In this document: piece after piece, positions 43,013-52,318 of the stretch | Numbering within the stretch: the stretch's first letter is position 1 | Layout: the number at the start of each line of letters is the position of its first letter | Assembly (NCBI GenBank): GCA_021325255.1 | Contig: JAJPHP010000033.1 | Coordinates: forward strand, 1 to 55,457 | Length of the DNA stretch: 55,457 nt | DNA from: Nitrososphaerota archaeon | Lineage (GTDB): Archaea > Thermoproteota > Nitrososphaeria > Nitrososphaerales > CADDZS01 | Direction: 5' to 3' | The notes under the pieces: model-generated | The model's input: only the letters and a program-made list of their open reading frames with translations | Told to the model about the DNA's origin: nothing | Databases searched by the model: none | Translations under genes and position numbers: made by a program

Positions 43013-43741
43013 ATGTTTGGTGGGAGTCCTGCGCCTCTCTTGACTATCACGATCGAGATCCGCGAACTGAAGGAAATATCGTTAAGGGGCGGGGTGTTGA
43101 TTGACTGTATCGGCGGAACTTCTTTTGATAGGTCAGTCATCGGCAAGTTCTTGATTGATCAGTTGAAGATGGAGCCGATCGCAATTGTTGAAAGCGATCC
43201 ATTTCCACCCGTGAGCATCATACAGAATTCCAAGCCGAGTTTTCCGATGCAGGTCTTCGCAAATATGACCAGCAAGGTGGCTGTAGTCATTTCGAGTTTT
43301 ACTCCGTCGGGAGAGGTGGTGAAGCCTCTTGCGAGATCGTTGTTGGCTTGGGCACACAACAAATCAATCGCATTCACGATATCTTGCAGCGTTGTTCATC
43401 CCACAGCAATCCAAAGCGATATCTGCGCCGCGTGGTCAACCTCAAATGCAGAAATTCGTGTAGAACAATCAAGGATAGATAGAGTAGAATCAGTGGAACT
43501 GACGGGCGTACCTGCAGTCATATTGAATGAAGGTAGTTGGAATAACCAAGATGTGATTGTTCTGATCACACAACTTCAGGGATGTGATGATGGAGGCACC
43601 AGCGTTGCCAATTGTATCTTGCAAGGTATTGACATTCTTCTTCCAGAAGTAAAGATCAATTTTGACGCATCGCTAGGTGCAATCAATCAAAGACTCGCTC
43701 TTAACGTGGGAGGCAAGACCGCGGTAGGAACTGAAGCCTAA
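43013..43741 (+). CDS. PAC2-family protein (proteasome assembly chaperone-like)
   Basis: The 242-residue protein follows the PAC2 fold: LIDQLKMEPIAIVESDPFPPVSIIQN at the N-terminal part, then VAVVISSFTPSG and LLAWA(H)NK. The usual GFPGxG motif is missing and replaced by IGGTSFDRS. Archaeal PAC2 homologues are thought to act in proteasome assembly, though their clients are untested. It is divergent from the Translin-like gene. Confidence 0.75.
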   Translation: MFGGSPAPLLTITIEIRELKEISLRGGVLIDCIGGTSFDRSVIGKFLIDQLKMEPIAIVESDPFPPVSIIQNSKPSFPMQVFANMTSKVAVVISSFTPSGEVVKPLARSLLAWAHNKSIAFTISCSVVHPTAIQSDICAAWSTSNAEIRVEQSRIDRVESVELTGVPAVILNEGSWNNQDVIVLITQLQGCDDGGTSVANCILQGIDILLPEVKINFDASLGAINQRLALNVGGKTAVGTEA

Positions 43742-43925
43742 AGAGTGAGCCTTTACTGACGCACTTGAAAGTATTGCATGCGCAGCCTTAAGGTCTTAAC
43801 AACAATTTTATTTACAGTGGTGTTGATTCAGCTTAAGACGACGTGCACCCGTTCTAATTACTTGAATGCTATTTGAGTTCTATCGCGTTCTTATAATCGA
43901 AAATCCAAGTGCCGAGATATCAGCA

Positions 43926-44357
43926 ATGTCGACTTCAGAAACACTACCAAAGTGGGTCGCAGAGGAAATCCGTAACGCCAAGTTTACCCAGGAGGAGGAC
44001 TGGGAAGGTTCAGGATACATCCTGGATGTGAATAAGAGTGAAAGCAAGATCGATGTTCAATTCTACGAGAAGCTTCCTGAAGGAAGATACATTGCAACGC
44101 TTGAACTCCCCAATTCGTACAACATTGATTCTCTCGAATTGGCTGTGGTTTATATGTTCAAATTCAAGGCTCTTAGGGCACCTCTACCGGAAAAGGTAGT
44201 TTCATTTCTGAAAGAGAAATTTGGATTGAATATGGACTCTATCTATAGATTTGAGTTGAAAAGTACCGAGAAACTTGAGGATGTTTCTGCTGATAATCCA
44301 CCACCTCCGCCTTTGGAACAAGAAGACGAAGAGGGTGACAAATCGCCTCTCAATTGA
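43926..44357 (+). CDS. Hypothetical protein with polyproline acidic tail
   Basis: From the ATG at 43926 the protein is about 143 residues. The first 110 residues form an alpha/beta domain (KWVAEEIRNAKF, then DVQFYEKLPEGRYIATLELP), and the last 30 are acidic with PPPPP. I recognise no family. It is 45 bases upstream of the Hjc-like gene in the same direction, so the two may be linked. An alternative start at 43866 adds a hydrophobic stretch of doubtful use. Confidence 0.55.
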   Translation: MSTSETLPKWVAEEIRNAKFTQEEDWEGSGYILDVNKSESKIDVQFYEKLPEGRYIATLELPNSYNIDSLELAVVYMFKFKALRAPLPEKVVSFLKEKFGLNMDSIYRFELKSTEKLEDVSADNPPPPPLEQEDEEGDKSPLN

Positions 44358-44402
44358 TTTCACTCTTTTGACTAATGTCATTGCGCAAATTGGTTCATTC
44401 AG

Positions 44403-44894
44403 TTGACGAACTACAGCCGTGGCCGAAGTCGAGAATACAAGACCATGCAACTCCTTCGCCAAAAGGGGTGGGTCTGCAGCCGAAGCGCAATGTCGCACGG
44501 CCCTGTTGATGTCTTTGCCGCAAAGAATGGAAATGTACTGCTGATCCAGGTCAAGAGCGGCAGCGCAAGAATCAAAAAATTTGAATTGGATCTTCTGAAA
44601 AAGTGGGCTGAAGCCTTCGATGCCAGGGCGGAGGTCTGGTCCTTCCGAAAGAGGGGCAAGCTCGAAAAGAAAGTTGTAAGATCTCAGGAATTCAAAAAAT
44701 CCCGTCGCCTCGAGTCAGTGGTAAAGCCTCGCGAAAGCGGCGAGAGTTCTGTGAAACAAACGCTAGAGCAGATCGAACAGGAAGTAGAAAAGGACAGGCC
44801 TGGAGATGCTCCGCATTTGACGAGAACTATTGCCTCTTCCCCTGCCGAGAGTCGCGCCCTGGAGAGCCTTCGTCCTCCTCTTTCAAGCGCCTGA
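44403..44894 (+). CDS. hjc: Holliday junction resolvase Hjc-like nuclease
   Basis: The 163-residue protein has a PD-(D/E)XK core: E11 in GRSREYKTMQLL, D36 in GPVDVFAA, and Q49-V-K51 in LLIQVKSG. That pattern and the length of the core (about 100 residues) fit Hjc, which cuts four-way DNA junctions. A long Glu/Lys/Ser-rich tail follows. It uses a TTG start. Its last 68 bases overlap a small zinc-protein gene on the other strand. Confidence 0.8.
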   Translation: MTNYSRGRSREYKTMQLLRQKGWVCSRSAMSHGPVDVFAAKNGNVLLIQVKSGSARIKKFELDLLKKWAEAFDARAEVWSFRKRGKLEKKVVRSQEFKKSRRLESVVKPRESGESSVKQTLEQIEQEVEKDRPGDAPHLTRTIASSPAESRALESLRPPLSSA

Positions 44895-45030
44895 CTACTT
44901 CCATCTTTTCATGGCAGCGCTTACAGACTGGCTCCTTCTTCATGCTCGAAATAGGAAAGAAGAATGGGTCGTCCTCGTTTTTTGCTTCATCACAAAAATA
45001 GCAGCGAAATTCCAAATTGATTGAGCACAC
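44827..45030 (-). CDS. Small zinc-finger-like protein
   Basis: This 67-residue protein starts with GTG (or TTG six codons later). Four cysteines (10, 13, 36 and 39; CYFC...CKRC) form a likely zinc site, followed by a charged helix. Its 3' end overlaps hjc. The function is unknown. Confidence 0.5.
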   Translation of the reverse strand: MCSINLEFRCYFCDEAKNEDDPFFFPISSMKKEPVCKRCHEKMEVVRRLKEEDEGSPGRDSRQGKRQ

Positions 45031-45186
45031 AGTGACTTTTCTTCAGGCTAATGTTCCTAGACCTTCTTGTCAGAATATTATGGTTTTTCCTCAAGACCGC
45101 AGGAGACGGAGACAAGGTCGTCCGAGAGATTCGGGATCATCAGATCTTCGAAACACCCCTCATGTCTTGTTTGGGTTGAGAACTCT

Positions 45187-45705
45187 CTAATCCTGCTCTT
45201 GCGCCCTTCGTGCAGAAGCGAGCCTATGCGCCCTTCTCTCTTTTGCCTCCTTATATCTCCGTTTCTCATCATTACTTTTCGGAATGATGTCCGCGACATC
45301 CGTGGGCCGTCCGTTTTCATCGAGCGCAACAAATGTCAAATACGATGATCCCGTGTGCACCACCTCTCCTGTCTGCAAGCTCTTGGCTTCAATTCTCACG
45401 CCGATCTCCATCGATGTTCTTCCGACGAAGTTGACCGAGGCCTTCAGCAAAAGAAGATTGCCGATGTATACGGGGGCGTAGAAGTTCATTTGGTCGACCG
45501 AGACTGTCACAACATTCTTTCGCGCATGGAGGGCTGCCACGGAACCAGCAATCTCGTCCATATGCTTCATTATAGTGCCTCCGTAAACGTTCCCTTGAGG
45601 ATTTGCATCCTGCGGCATCATCAAATGTGATGCAACAAGCGCAGATTCTTCTACAGTCCGAGCTTCCCGATGTTTCCTCGTTGCCACCAAGTCTTCTACT
45701 TTCAC
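45187..45705 (-). CDS. Acyl-CoA thioesterase, hot-dog fold
   Basis: The 172-residue protein has the hot-dog motif NVYGGTIMKHMDEIAGSVAA and VTVSVDQMNFYAPVYIGN, typical of cytosolic acyl-CoA thioester hydrolases. It would release CoA from acyl-CoA. A basic tail follows residue 140. Its partners are unclear. Confidence 0.85.
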   Translation of the reverse strand: MKVEDLVATRKHREARTVEESALVASHLMMPQDANPQGNVYGGTIMKHMDEIAGSVAALHARKNVVTVSVDQMNFYAPVYIGNLLLLKASVNFVGRTSMEIGVRIEAKSLQTGEVVHTGSSYLTFVALDENGRPTDVADIIPKSNDEKRRYKEAKERRAHRLASARRAQEQD

Positions 45706-45824
45706 TCACACATTACTCTTCGGCTGTTGCCTCCGAGAATCGGAGTTGAAGAGGAAAAACAAAGGCAATTAAATCTGTCCAGCATGATCGAAACAGATGA
45801 TGAAGAGGGAATTGATACTCCTAA

Positions 45825-46556
45825 ATGACTGAAGACAATAGGATTTGCAGGACTGGAAATGTGCGTTCCGCCGCTGGCCAAGCTGATCTTAAGCCGATTA
45901 GCGCTAGCGCTATGAGGCGAGTGGAAGACAAGGGCACTTCTCTTGGCATATCCAAGATCATGATGATGGAAAACGCAGCCAACTCTATTGCCCACGCTGT
46001 GCTGGATATTGCAAAGCCAAGCGCAAAGCGAAAACGCATACTCCTTATTGCAGGCACAGGAAACAATGGTGGGGACGTGTTCGCGGCTGCCCGACATCTG
46101 GCATATTACCGTGGGAAGTTTGCGTTAGATGTGATTGTTGTAGGTGATCCAGCACATATAAAGAGTGACGAGGCATTGACCAACTTCAACATAATCAAGA
46201 GAATTCCATCGATCAGCATTAACTATATCGATTCAATCAGCAAATTACATCTTTTACGGAGGAAATTAGAGCAAAGCCAAGTCGCTGTGGTTGGCGTCTT
46301 TGGAACCGGTTTTCACGACGAGCCGCGAGAACTTCAACGACGCGTAATTGAGCTAATCAACAGCGTTCACAGAACAAAGAAGATAAGCGTTGACCTGCCA
46401 TCTGGAATGGAGGCAGACTCTGGAAGATGCGACTTCGCGGTGAGATCAGATATGACAGTTACAATGCATCGACCAAAGAAAGGAATGCTTGCTAATTCGA
46501 TTGCGAAAAAGGTGTGTGGTAGGCTCATAATCGCAAATATAGGGCTTCCATTTTAG
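45825..46556 (+). CDS. nnrE: NAD(P)H-hydrate epimerase (YjeF_N domain)
   Basis: The 243-residue protein has the YjeF N-terminal domain: MMENAANSIA, GTGNNGGDVFAAARHL (77-92), VFGTGF, and SVDLPSGMEADSG. It interconverts the R and S forms of damaged NAD(P)H hydrate for repair. In many archaea it is fused to the dehydratase NnrD; here only the epimerase domain is present, so the dehydratase would be elsewhere. The metallo-hydrolase gene starts 36 bases downstream. Confidence 0.9.
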   Translation: MTEDNRICRTGNVRSAAGQADLKPISASAMRRVEDKGTSLGISKIMMMENAANSIAHAVLDIAKPSAKRKRILLIAGTGNNGGDVFAAARHLAYYRGKFALDVIVVGDPAHIKSDEALTNFNIIKRIPSISINYIDSISKLHLLRRKLEQSQVAVVGVFGTGFHDEPRELQRRVIELINSVHRTKKISVDLPSGMEADSGRCDFAVRSDMTVTMHRPKKGMLANSIAKKVCGRLIIANIGLPF

Positions 46557-46591
46557 CACGAACGCTGGATGGGCAAAGGGATCAATTCAAT

Positions 46592-47209
46592 TTGTTCTTT
46601 GAACAGGTGCCCGTAGGTCCTTATCGGAATTTTTCCTACATCATTGCAGGTGAAAATTCTAAGGAAGCAGCGGTTGTAGACCCAGCTTGGGAAGTCGACA
46701 CTCTCAAGGGCAGATTGAATTCTAATCGCTTTAAGCTACTTTACATAATCAATACGCATGCTCATCTTGATCATATTCAGGGGAATCAGCAACTCGCTTC
46801 AATGACGGGTGCAAAGGTTGTCATGCATGAGTCTTCGCTTGCGAAAAAGGACCTAGGCGTAAGGGACGAACAAGTCCTCAGTTTAGGAGGGGAAGTGAAC
46901 CTGCGGTTTATTCACACTCCGGGTCATTCTCCGGAAAGCATGTGTATCATAGTGAATGACTCTGCACTGGTTACTGGAGACACTCTATTCATTGGCGAGT
47001 GTGGGCGGGTCGATCTTCCAGGTGGAGACGCGAGCGCCCTTTTTGACAGTTTCCAGAAGATTAGAGCGCTTGACCGGCGATTGATAGTCTATCCGGGGCA
47101 TGACTATGGATCAAAAAAGAGTTCCACCCTCGGTGAAGAGTTGAGTAGCAACTATACTCTCGCACCAAGATCTAGGGAGGAGTTTATCAAATTCATGCAA
47201 GAACCATGA
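46592..47209 (+). CDS. Metallo-beta-lactamase-fold hydrolase, ETHE1/persulfide dioxygenase-like
   Basis: The 205-residue protein starts with TTG. Metal ligands are H56, H58, D60, H61, H112, D130 and H170 (THAHLDH, then TPGHSPE, GDTLFIGECGR and YPGHDYG). The GDTLFIGECGRVDLPGGD stretch and PGHDYG pattern resemble persulfide dioxygenase rather than a classic glyoxalase II. Substrate unknown; persulfide or thioester are the leading guesses. Confidence 0.8.
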   Translation: MFFEQVPVGPYRNFSYIIAGENSKEAAVVDPAWEVDTLKGRLNSNRFKLLYIINTHAHLDHIQGNQQLASMTGAKVVMHESSLAKKDLGVRDEQVLSLGGEVNLRFIHTPGHSPESMCIIVNDSALVTGDTLFIGECGRVDLPGGDASALFDSFQKIRALDRRLIVYPGHDYGSKKSSTLGEELSSNYTLAPRSREEFIKFMQEP

Positions 47210-47307
47210 GTATTTCGCTTAAGCATGTTCGTCTAATGAGTAGTTTGGCGCAGAAACTTTCATCTTCAACTGCTCACAAGTCGTGATTTCGGTTGAGCAG
47301 CGACGTC

Positions 47308-47970
47308 TTAACGACTCTTCTGAAGGGGATCTTCGACTCGGGCAGATATGAATGCCGATTCTCTCAACCTGCATGCATGACACATACCGCAGGGCGACGG
47401 ATTTTCATAGTAGCAGCTCCATGTCAGCTCGAACGGAACCCCCAATCTCTTTCCAAGCTTGATTACTGCGCTCTTTCGTAGGTGAGAAAGCGGTAGAATT
47501 ACTCTTCCAGTCCTTGCTCCAGAGAATAGACCGACCGTAGATAGTCTGTTGAATTGTGCGAAAAAATTTGGGGACGAATCTGGGAAGGACTTCACATCAT
47601 CCTTGTTGTGCCCTCCAACTATGTACCTGCAACCACGAGGCTCGGCAACTGAACATGCAATGCCATAAAAGATAATGTTCCTTGCGGGAATGTACGAAGA
47701 TTCAACACCCTCGAGGCCTTTGTTCGATTTGCTTCTTATGTCATCTAATTCTTTTAGAAATTCTAACCGGAGTCGTAAATTTCTGCAACCAGCGGCTCTG
47801 GAGATTCTCTCGGCAGCAACGATCTCCTTTTTGCTCCGTCTGTAATAATCAAAGGTTAGAGTTGATGTGTTAAAGCGCTTGACCTTTAGAGCCCAATAAA
47901 GAGCCACGGCCGAGTCAATTCCACCAGATAACAGGGCTATCGCCGTGGAAGAATATCTTCCATTTATCAT
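47308..47970 (-). CDS. queC: 7-cyano-7-deazaguanine synthase QueC-like
   Basis: The 220-residue PP-loop ATPase has SGGIDS (15-20) and a zinc site with C186, C194, C197 and C200 (CYYENPSPCGMCHAC), as in QueC. It makes preQ0, the precursor of archaeosine in archaeal tRNA. The other pathway genes are not in the window. Confidence 0.88.
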   Translation of the reverse strand: MINGRYSSTAIALLSGGIDSAVALYWALKVKRFNTSTLTFDYYRRSKKEIVAAERISRAAGCRNLRLRLEFLKELDDIRSKSNKGLEGVESSYIPARNIIFYGIACSVAEPRGCRYIVGGHNKDDVKSFPDSSPNFFAQFNRLSTVGLFSGARTGRVILPLSHLRKSAVIKLGKRLGVPFELTWSCYYENPSPCGMCHACRLRESAFISARVEDPLQKSR

Positions 47971-48179
47971 TGAAACTGGAGCCCAAAACTATTCCGTTCT
48001 AAGCATCTTTAATTTGTTTCCTGGTCGCTGTCCATCTTGTCTCTCGCAGTTTGAGCGACCAAACTGATGCCAAAATTACTGACACTCGCCTTCAGCGTCT
48101 GTCTAGTTATCATAAGTTGAGACGGGTAGGTCGCCCCGCTATCATTATTTGTCAGAATGGACAGCCAATCCTTGAATTG

Positions 48180-48959
48180 ATGCCTCAGAAACGCCTTTTG
48201 CTAACTGGAAAAAATGCGCTTGTGACTGGCGCCGGAAAGGGAATTGGCAGAGAGGTAGCTCTCTCACTTGCCGAGAACGGTGCGAATGTGTGCATTGCAT
48301 CAAGAACAAAAAGTGATGTTGAACGACTTTCCCTGGAGATTCGTTCGAGGCTTGGCGTGAATGCCTTCCCAATTGTGGCTGATGTGCTCTCTGACGAAGA
48401 AGTTGCTAGACTTGCGAACAATGCGCTCGCGAATCTTTCTAGAGTTGATGTCTTAGTCTGCGCGGCGGGTTATCCACTGGTCTCAGAGATGTGGGATAGG
48501 ATGCTCCATGAGCTAACGCCGAGCGATTTTGTAAAAGTGTTTGAGACAGACGTTCTAGGCTCGTTCAGAGTCGTCAAGCATATTATTCCGCCAATGATGA
48601 AACAGAAGAGCGGAGTCATAATTCTCTTCTCTTCGACTCCGGCAATTGCCGGATACAACAAGGGTGGACCTTACACCGTAGCAAAAGCTGCGAATCTTGG
48701 TCTCGTGAAGGAATTGGCTGCGGAGTACGGTGAGTATAACATAAGAGTCTACGGGGTAGCGCCCGGAAACATCAGGACTACTCGAACCTACGAACAGCTT
48801 CCCGAGGAAGAAAAGAAGTTGCTCGCACAAGAGGCGCCCATGAAGCGCTGGGGAGATCCTAGAGAAGTGGCCCAAGTTGTGGCAGTCCTATCTTCAGACA
48901 ATATGAGTTTCGTCACCGGCCAGACTATAGTTGTGGACGGTGGAACGGTGATGCGCTGA
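48180..48959 (+). CDS. Short-chain dehydrogenase/reductase (SDR)
   Basis: The 259-residue oxidoreductase has the NAD(P)-binding GAGKGIG motif (about 16-22), an FSSTPAIAG serine region, and the YTVAK catalytic pair, followed by VAPGNIRT. FabG-like and sugar or acyl substrates are possible. The frame is open back to a TTG at 48051, but the SDR fold starts at the ATG at 48180, the preferred start. Confidence 0.88.
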   Translation: MPQKRLLLTGKNALVTGAGKGIGREVALSLAENGANVCIASRTKSDVERLSLEIRSRLGVNAFPIVADVLSDEEVARLANNALANLSRVDVLVCAAGYPLVSEMWDRMLHELTPSDFVKVFETDVLGSFRVVKHIIPPMMKQKSGVIILFSSTPAIAGYNKGGPYTVAKAANLGLVKELAAEYGEYNIRVYGVAPGNIRTTRTYEQLPEEEKKLLAQEAPMKRWGDPREVAQVVAVLSSDNMSFVTGQTIVVDGGTVMR

Positions 48960-49093
48960 GGATGATCGAGAGTGTTGGAAAAGCAAGAGATCCTACAATG
49001 ACTGGAGCAAGGTTTGACACTATGAGTGTTCTAATCAAGGAGAAAAAGGGTCGAACCACCCGTTCATTCGGAGTACAAAGGTGGTAAAAAGAC

Positions 49094-51061
49094 ATGCCCA
49101 GGGACATCCCAGTTGGAAATGGTAACTACTCAATTCTTTTCGATCAGCAATACAGAATCTCTGATATTTTCTATCCAAGAGTGGGGATGGAAAATCATGC
49201 TCTCGGGCACCCTTTCAGGTTCGGTGCGTTCGCTGAAGGTATGTTCTCATGGCTATCGGATTGGCAGAAAACGATGAGTTATCTTGAGGACACTCTCGCC
49301 TCCGATGTCAAACTGCACAGCGATGATATGAAACTCGAAATTCGGTGCAACGACTGCGTTGACTTTGTCAGCCCGATTTTCATGAGAAAGATACGAGTTC
49401 GAAACCTTGCCGCTAATCCGCGCGAGGTGAGGCTCTTCTTTCATCATGATTTTCACATTAGGGGAACCGCAGTTGGTGACACCGCGTACTTTGATCCAGT
49501 CAAGACATCAGGGGTCGTACATTACAAGACGGACAGGTACTTCCTCGCAAATAGCAGGACAAACTCTGGTGAGGGCATCTTCCAGTACGCGTGCGGCGTG
49601 AAAGAATCTGCTGGAGCTCTAGGCACTTGGAAAGATGCTGAAGACGGTTATCTGTCAGGGAATCCCATTGCCCAGGGAGCAGTGGACTCTGTGATCTCGG
49701 TAAGGTTGGCCGTTGATGGTAACAAGGAATCTGAATGCAACTACTGGATAATCGCGGGAAAGTCATACGACGAAGTCCAGCGGAGAAATTCGTTTCTGAA
49801 CGCGAGGACTCCTGAAAAGCTGTTCAAGAGAACCATCGATTTCTGGAGGCTTTGGGCCACCCGCAGGGATCATAATGGATTTGAGGACCTTGGTGACCAG
49901 ATCTCGAGACTCTATAGAAGAAGTCTGCTTATAATCAAGTCACAGACTGACGCCGATGGAGCGATAATTGCTTCGAACGATAGCGACATCCTGCAGTTCA
50001 ATAAAGATACGTACGCGTACATGTGGCCCAGAGATGGGGCGTTTGTCACAATGGCTATGGACGAGGCCGGATACAGAGTATTTTCAAAGCACTTTTTTGA
50101 TTTCTGCCTTGCAACGATTCTTCCTCAGGGGTGGTATTTCCACAAGTATCAGGCCGACAAGAGTCCCGGCAGTTCATGGCATCCTTGGGTCGTGGCAGGC
50201 CAGCAACAGTTGCCAATTCAGGAAGACGAGACTGCCCTCGTGCTAATTTCCTTGTGGAATCATTACAGACTCTACAAAGATGTAGACATGATAAAGGACT
50301 ACTATGGGCCTATAATAAAGAGCGCCGCGAATTTTATCAATGATTACCGCGATAAAACTACGCTCCTCCCGCTTGAATCGTATGATCTCTGGGAGGAAAG
50401 AAGGGAGGTCCTCACCTTCACCTGCTCTGCTATCTTTGCTGCTTTGAGTGCCGCGGCAAACTTCGCCGAGGCGTTCGGAGAAGCGGACCTCGCGATCATC
50501 TACAGGCGTGGTGCAGAGGAGGTGAAGCAAGCGATGATCAAAAATCTCTATGATGCTGCTCTGGGAAGGTTTCTTCGCGGCGTCACCCTTGAGAATGGTG
50601 CAGTTGTATCCAATGATTCGACAATTGATGCTTCGATAGCTGGGGTATTTCTGTTCGGCGTCCTGCCCGCCGACGACCCTCTGGTTGTGAGCAGCATGTC
50701 ACAGGTCGAGGAGAAACTTTGGATCAAGACGCCTGTTGGAGGACTTGCGAGGTATGAACAGGATCGATATCAAGTGACAGGCGAGTACCAACCTAATGTG
50801 CCTGGCAATCCTTGGTTCATAACTACTATGTGGCTGGCTGACTGGTACATAGAAAAATCAAAGACAAAGAGAGATCTCGGAAGGGCGAAGGAGCTTCTGA
50901 CCTGGGCATCAGAGCATGCAATGCCATCTGGAGTAATGGCCGAACAACTCAACCCGTTCAACGGCTCGGCTCTCTCGGTCAGTCCACTCACGTGGAGCCA
51001 TGCAGCGTTCACTGAGGCGGTCAACCGATACCTGGGAAGATATCCAATCCTCCCGCCCTGA
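49094..51061 (+). CDS. Glycoside hydrolase family 15 (glucoamylase-like)
   Basis: The 655-residue protein has an N-terminal beta-sandwich domain (1-270) and a helical (alpha/alpha)6 catalytic domain. Catalytic acid and base are likely E434/E435 in DLWEERREV and E617 in VMAEQLNPFNG; YMWPRDGAF and QEDETALVL are family motifs. No signal peptide is visible, so the enzyme is likely cytoplasmic. Members hydrolyse glucan ends, trehalose or related sugars. It stands between SDR and DapA-like genes. Confidence 0.9.
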   Translation: MPRDIPVGNGNYSILFDQQYRISDIFYPRVGMENHALGHPFRFGAFAEGMFSWLSDWQKTMSYLEDTLASDVKLHSDDMKLEIRCNDCVDFVSPIFMRKIRVRNLAANPREVRLFFHHDFHIRGTAVGDTAYFDPVKTSGVVHYKTDRYFLANSRTNSGEGIFQYACGVKESAGALGTWKDAEDGYLSGNPIAQGAVDSVISVRLAVDGNKESECNYWIIAGKSYDEVQRRNSFLNARTPEKLFKRTIDFWRLWATRRDHNGFEDLGDQISRLYRRSLLIIKSQTDADGAIIASNDSDILQFNKDTYAYMWPRDGAFVTMAMDEAGYRVFSKHFFDFCLATILPQGWYFHKYQADKSPGSSWHPWVVAGQQQLPIQEDETALVLISLWNHYRLYKDVDMIKDYYGPIIKSAANFINDYRDKTTLLPLESYDLWEERREVLTFTCSAIFAALSAAANFAEAFGEADLAIIYRRGAEEVKQAMIKNLYDAALGRFLRGVTLENGAVVSNDSTIDASIAGVFLFGVLPADDPLVVSSMSQVEEKLWIKTPVGGLARYEQDRYQVTGEYQPNVPGNPWFITTMWLADWYIEKSKTKRDLGRAKELLTWASEHAMPSGVMAEQLNPFNGSALSVSPLTWSHAAFTEAVNRYLGRYPILPP

Positions 51062-51234
51062 CAAGAACTGCTTTGCCTTTGCTAGTTTTTCCGAGAAGAG
51101 TCACAGACATAATGGAAAATTCCTGATGAATGAAAAATAAGCATCAACCATTTGTAGTCCTTTAACTGGTGAAGTTCCCGTTCACAATGCCAGCTCAGAA
51201 TAGCCTTCAAGATAGTGGGGGAAATGAAAGGGGT

Positions 51235-52131
51235 ATGAGTTCCCCATTTCATCCACATGGCGTAATCGTTCCAATGGTGACTCCTTTCAATTCAAAGTCG
51301 GAGGTGGACTATTCCGCTTTGGATAGGCTAACTGAATTTTTGATTACAAATGGAGTGCACGGGCTTATGCCGCTCGGTACATCCGGCGAATTTGCGTTGC
51401 TCTCTCAAGAAGAGCGCGTCGGTGTGATAGAACGGGTCGTGAGCAGGACTAGAAGGCGCGTACCAGTCGTAGCTGGAATTTCAGAGCCGGGCACCAGATT
51501 AGCGGCAAAGCGAGCATTCCAGGCCGAGCGGGCTGGAGCAGACGCAGTCATCGCGACTGGTCCATACTATTACAGGACGGACGATGAGGGTCTGCTCCTT
51601 CACTACCAGAGCATTTTGAACCAGACCCGTCTTCCGTTGATGGTGTACAACATACCTAGCTATGCTGGATACAACATTCCGCCCGAAGTAGTGAACAAAT
51701 TGTGCGAGAAAAATCCCGGCAGGATAGCGGGAGTAAAATTCACGACGAACGACCTTGGCCTCTTTTTGGAATATCTGAGAGAGCTGAAGACCAAGACGCA
51801 GATTCTAATTGGATCTGATTCGCTCTTCTTCTCCGCCCTGGGACTGGGAGCTGCTGGAGGCGTACTCGGTTCTGCGAACGTGCTTCCTGAGGAGACAGTT
51901 TCAATCTACAATAGCTACACTAAAGGTGACTTCTCCAGAGCGGGAAACATCCAGGGAAGGATAGATGGTTTCACCTCCGCGATGGCACTCGGTACGTACC
52001 CTTCTTCGCTAAAGGAGGCGCTCAGACTGATCGGCTTGGATTGCGGGGAAGTGAGGGCTCCTCTCGTCCCGCTTCTTCCGGATCAGAAGTTGAAGATAAA
52101 GCAGTCACTTGATTGGAAAGTGAAGAAGTAA
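51235..52131 (+). CDS. DapA-superfamily aldolase (2-keto-3-deoxy sugar acid aldolase-like)
   Basis: From the ATG at 51235 the protein is 298 residues, a TIM barrel with the Schiff-base lysine K168 (GVKFTTND), Y138 (MVYNIPSYAG) and GTSGEFALLS at 48-57. In true dihydrodipicolinate synthase an arginine follows the PS of this loop (YNVPSRTG); here it reads PSYAG, so lysine biosynthesis is unlikely. KDG/KDPG-type or other 2-keto acid aldolase activity is more likely. The frame is open back to 51169, but the ATG has a GAAAGGGG sequence before it. Confidence 0.75.
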   Translation: MSSPFHPHGVIVPMVTPFNSKSEVDYSALDRLTEFLITNGVHGLMPLGTSGEFALLSQEERVGVIERVVSRTRRRVPVVAGISEPGTRLAAKRAFQAERAGADAVIATGPYYYRTDDEGLLLHYQSILNQTRLPLMVYNIPSYAGYNIPPEVVNKLCEKNPGRIAGVKFTTNDLGLFLEYLRELKTKTQILIGSDSLFFSALGLGAAGGVLGSANVLPEETVSIYNSYTKGDFSRAGNIQGRIDGFTSAMALGTYPSSLKEALRLIGLDCGEVRAPLVPLLPDQKLKIKQSLDWKVKK

Positions 52132-52318
52132 AGTGCTGAAGGATTAAGACGTCGGCGAAACTCTCCTGCAAAACTCGTTGACTGGAGACGGCATCAACCA
52201 CTGGGCCAGCGTAGTGCTAATTCCCTTTTGCCAATCTGCGAGCTGCCTATGGATCTTGAGGCCTGAAATATACATAATAGATGCCTGTCGAGCGAGAAGT
52301 ATCCGGTGTGTAGAAGAC

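Noticed and set aside
51235..52131. Dihydrodipicolinate synthase (DapA)
   Set aside because: The arginine that binds the substrate carboxylate in the PSR loop is absent.
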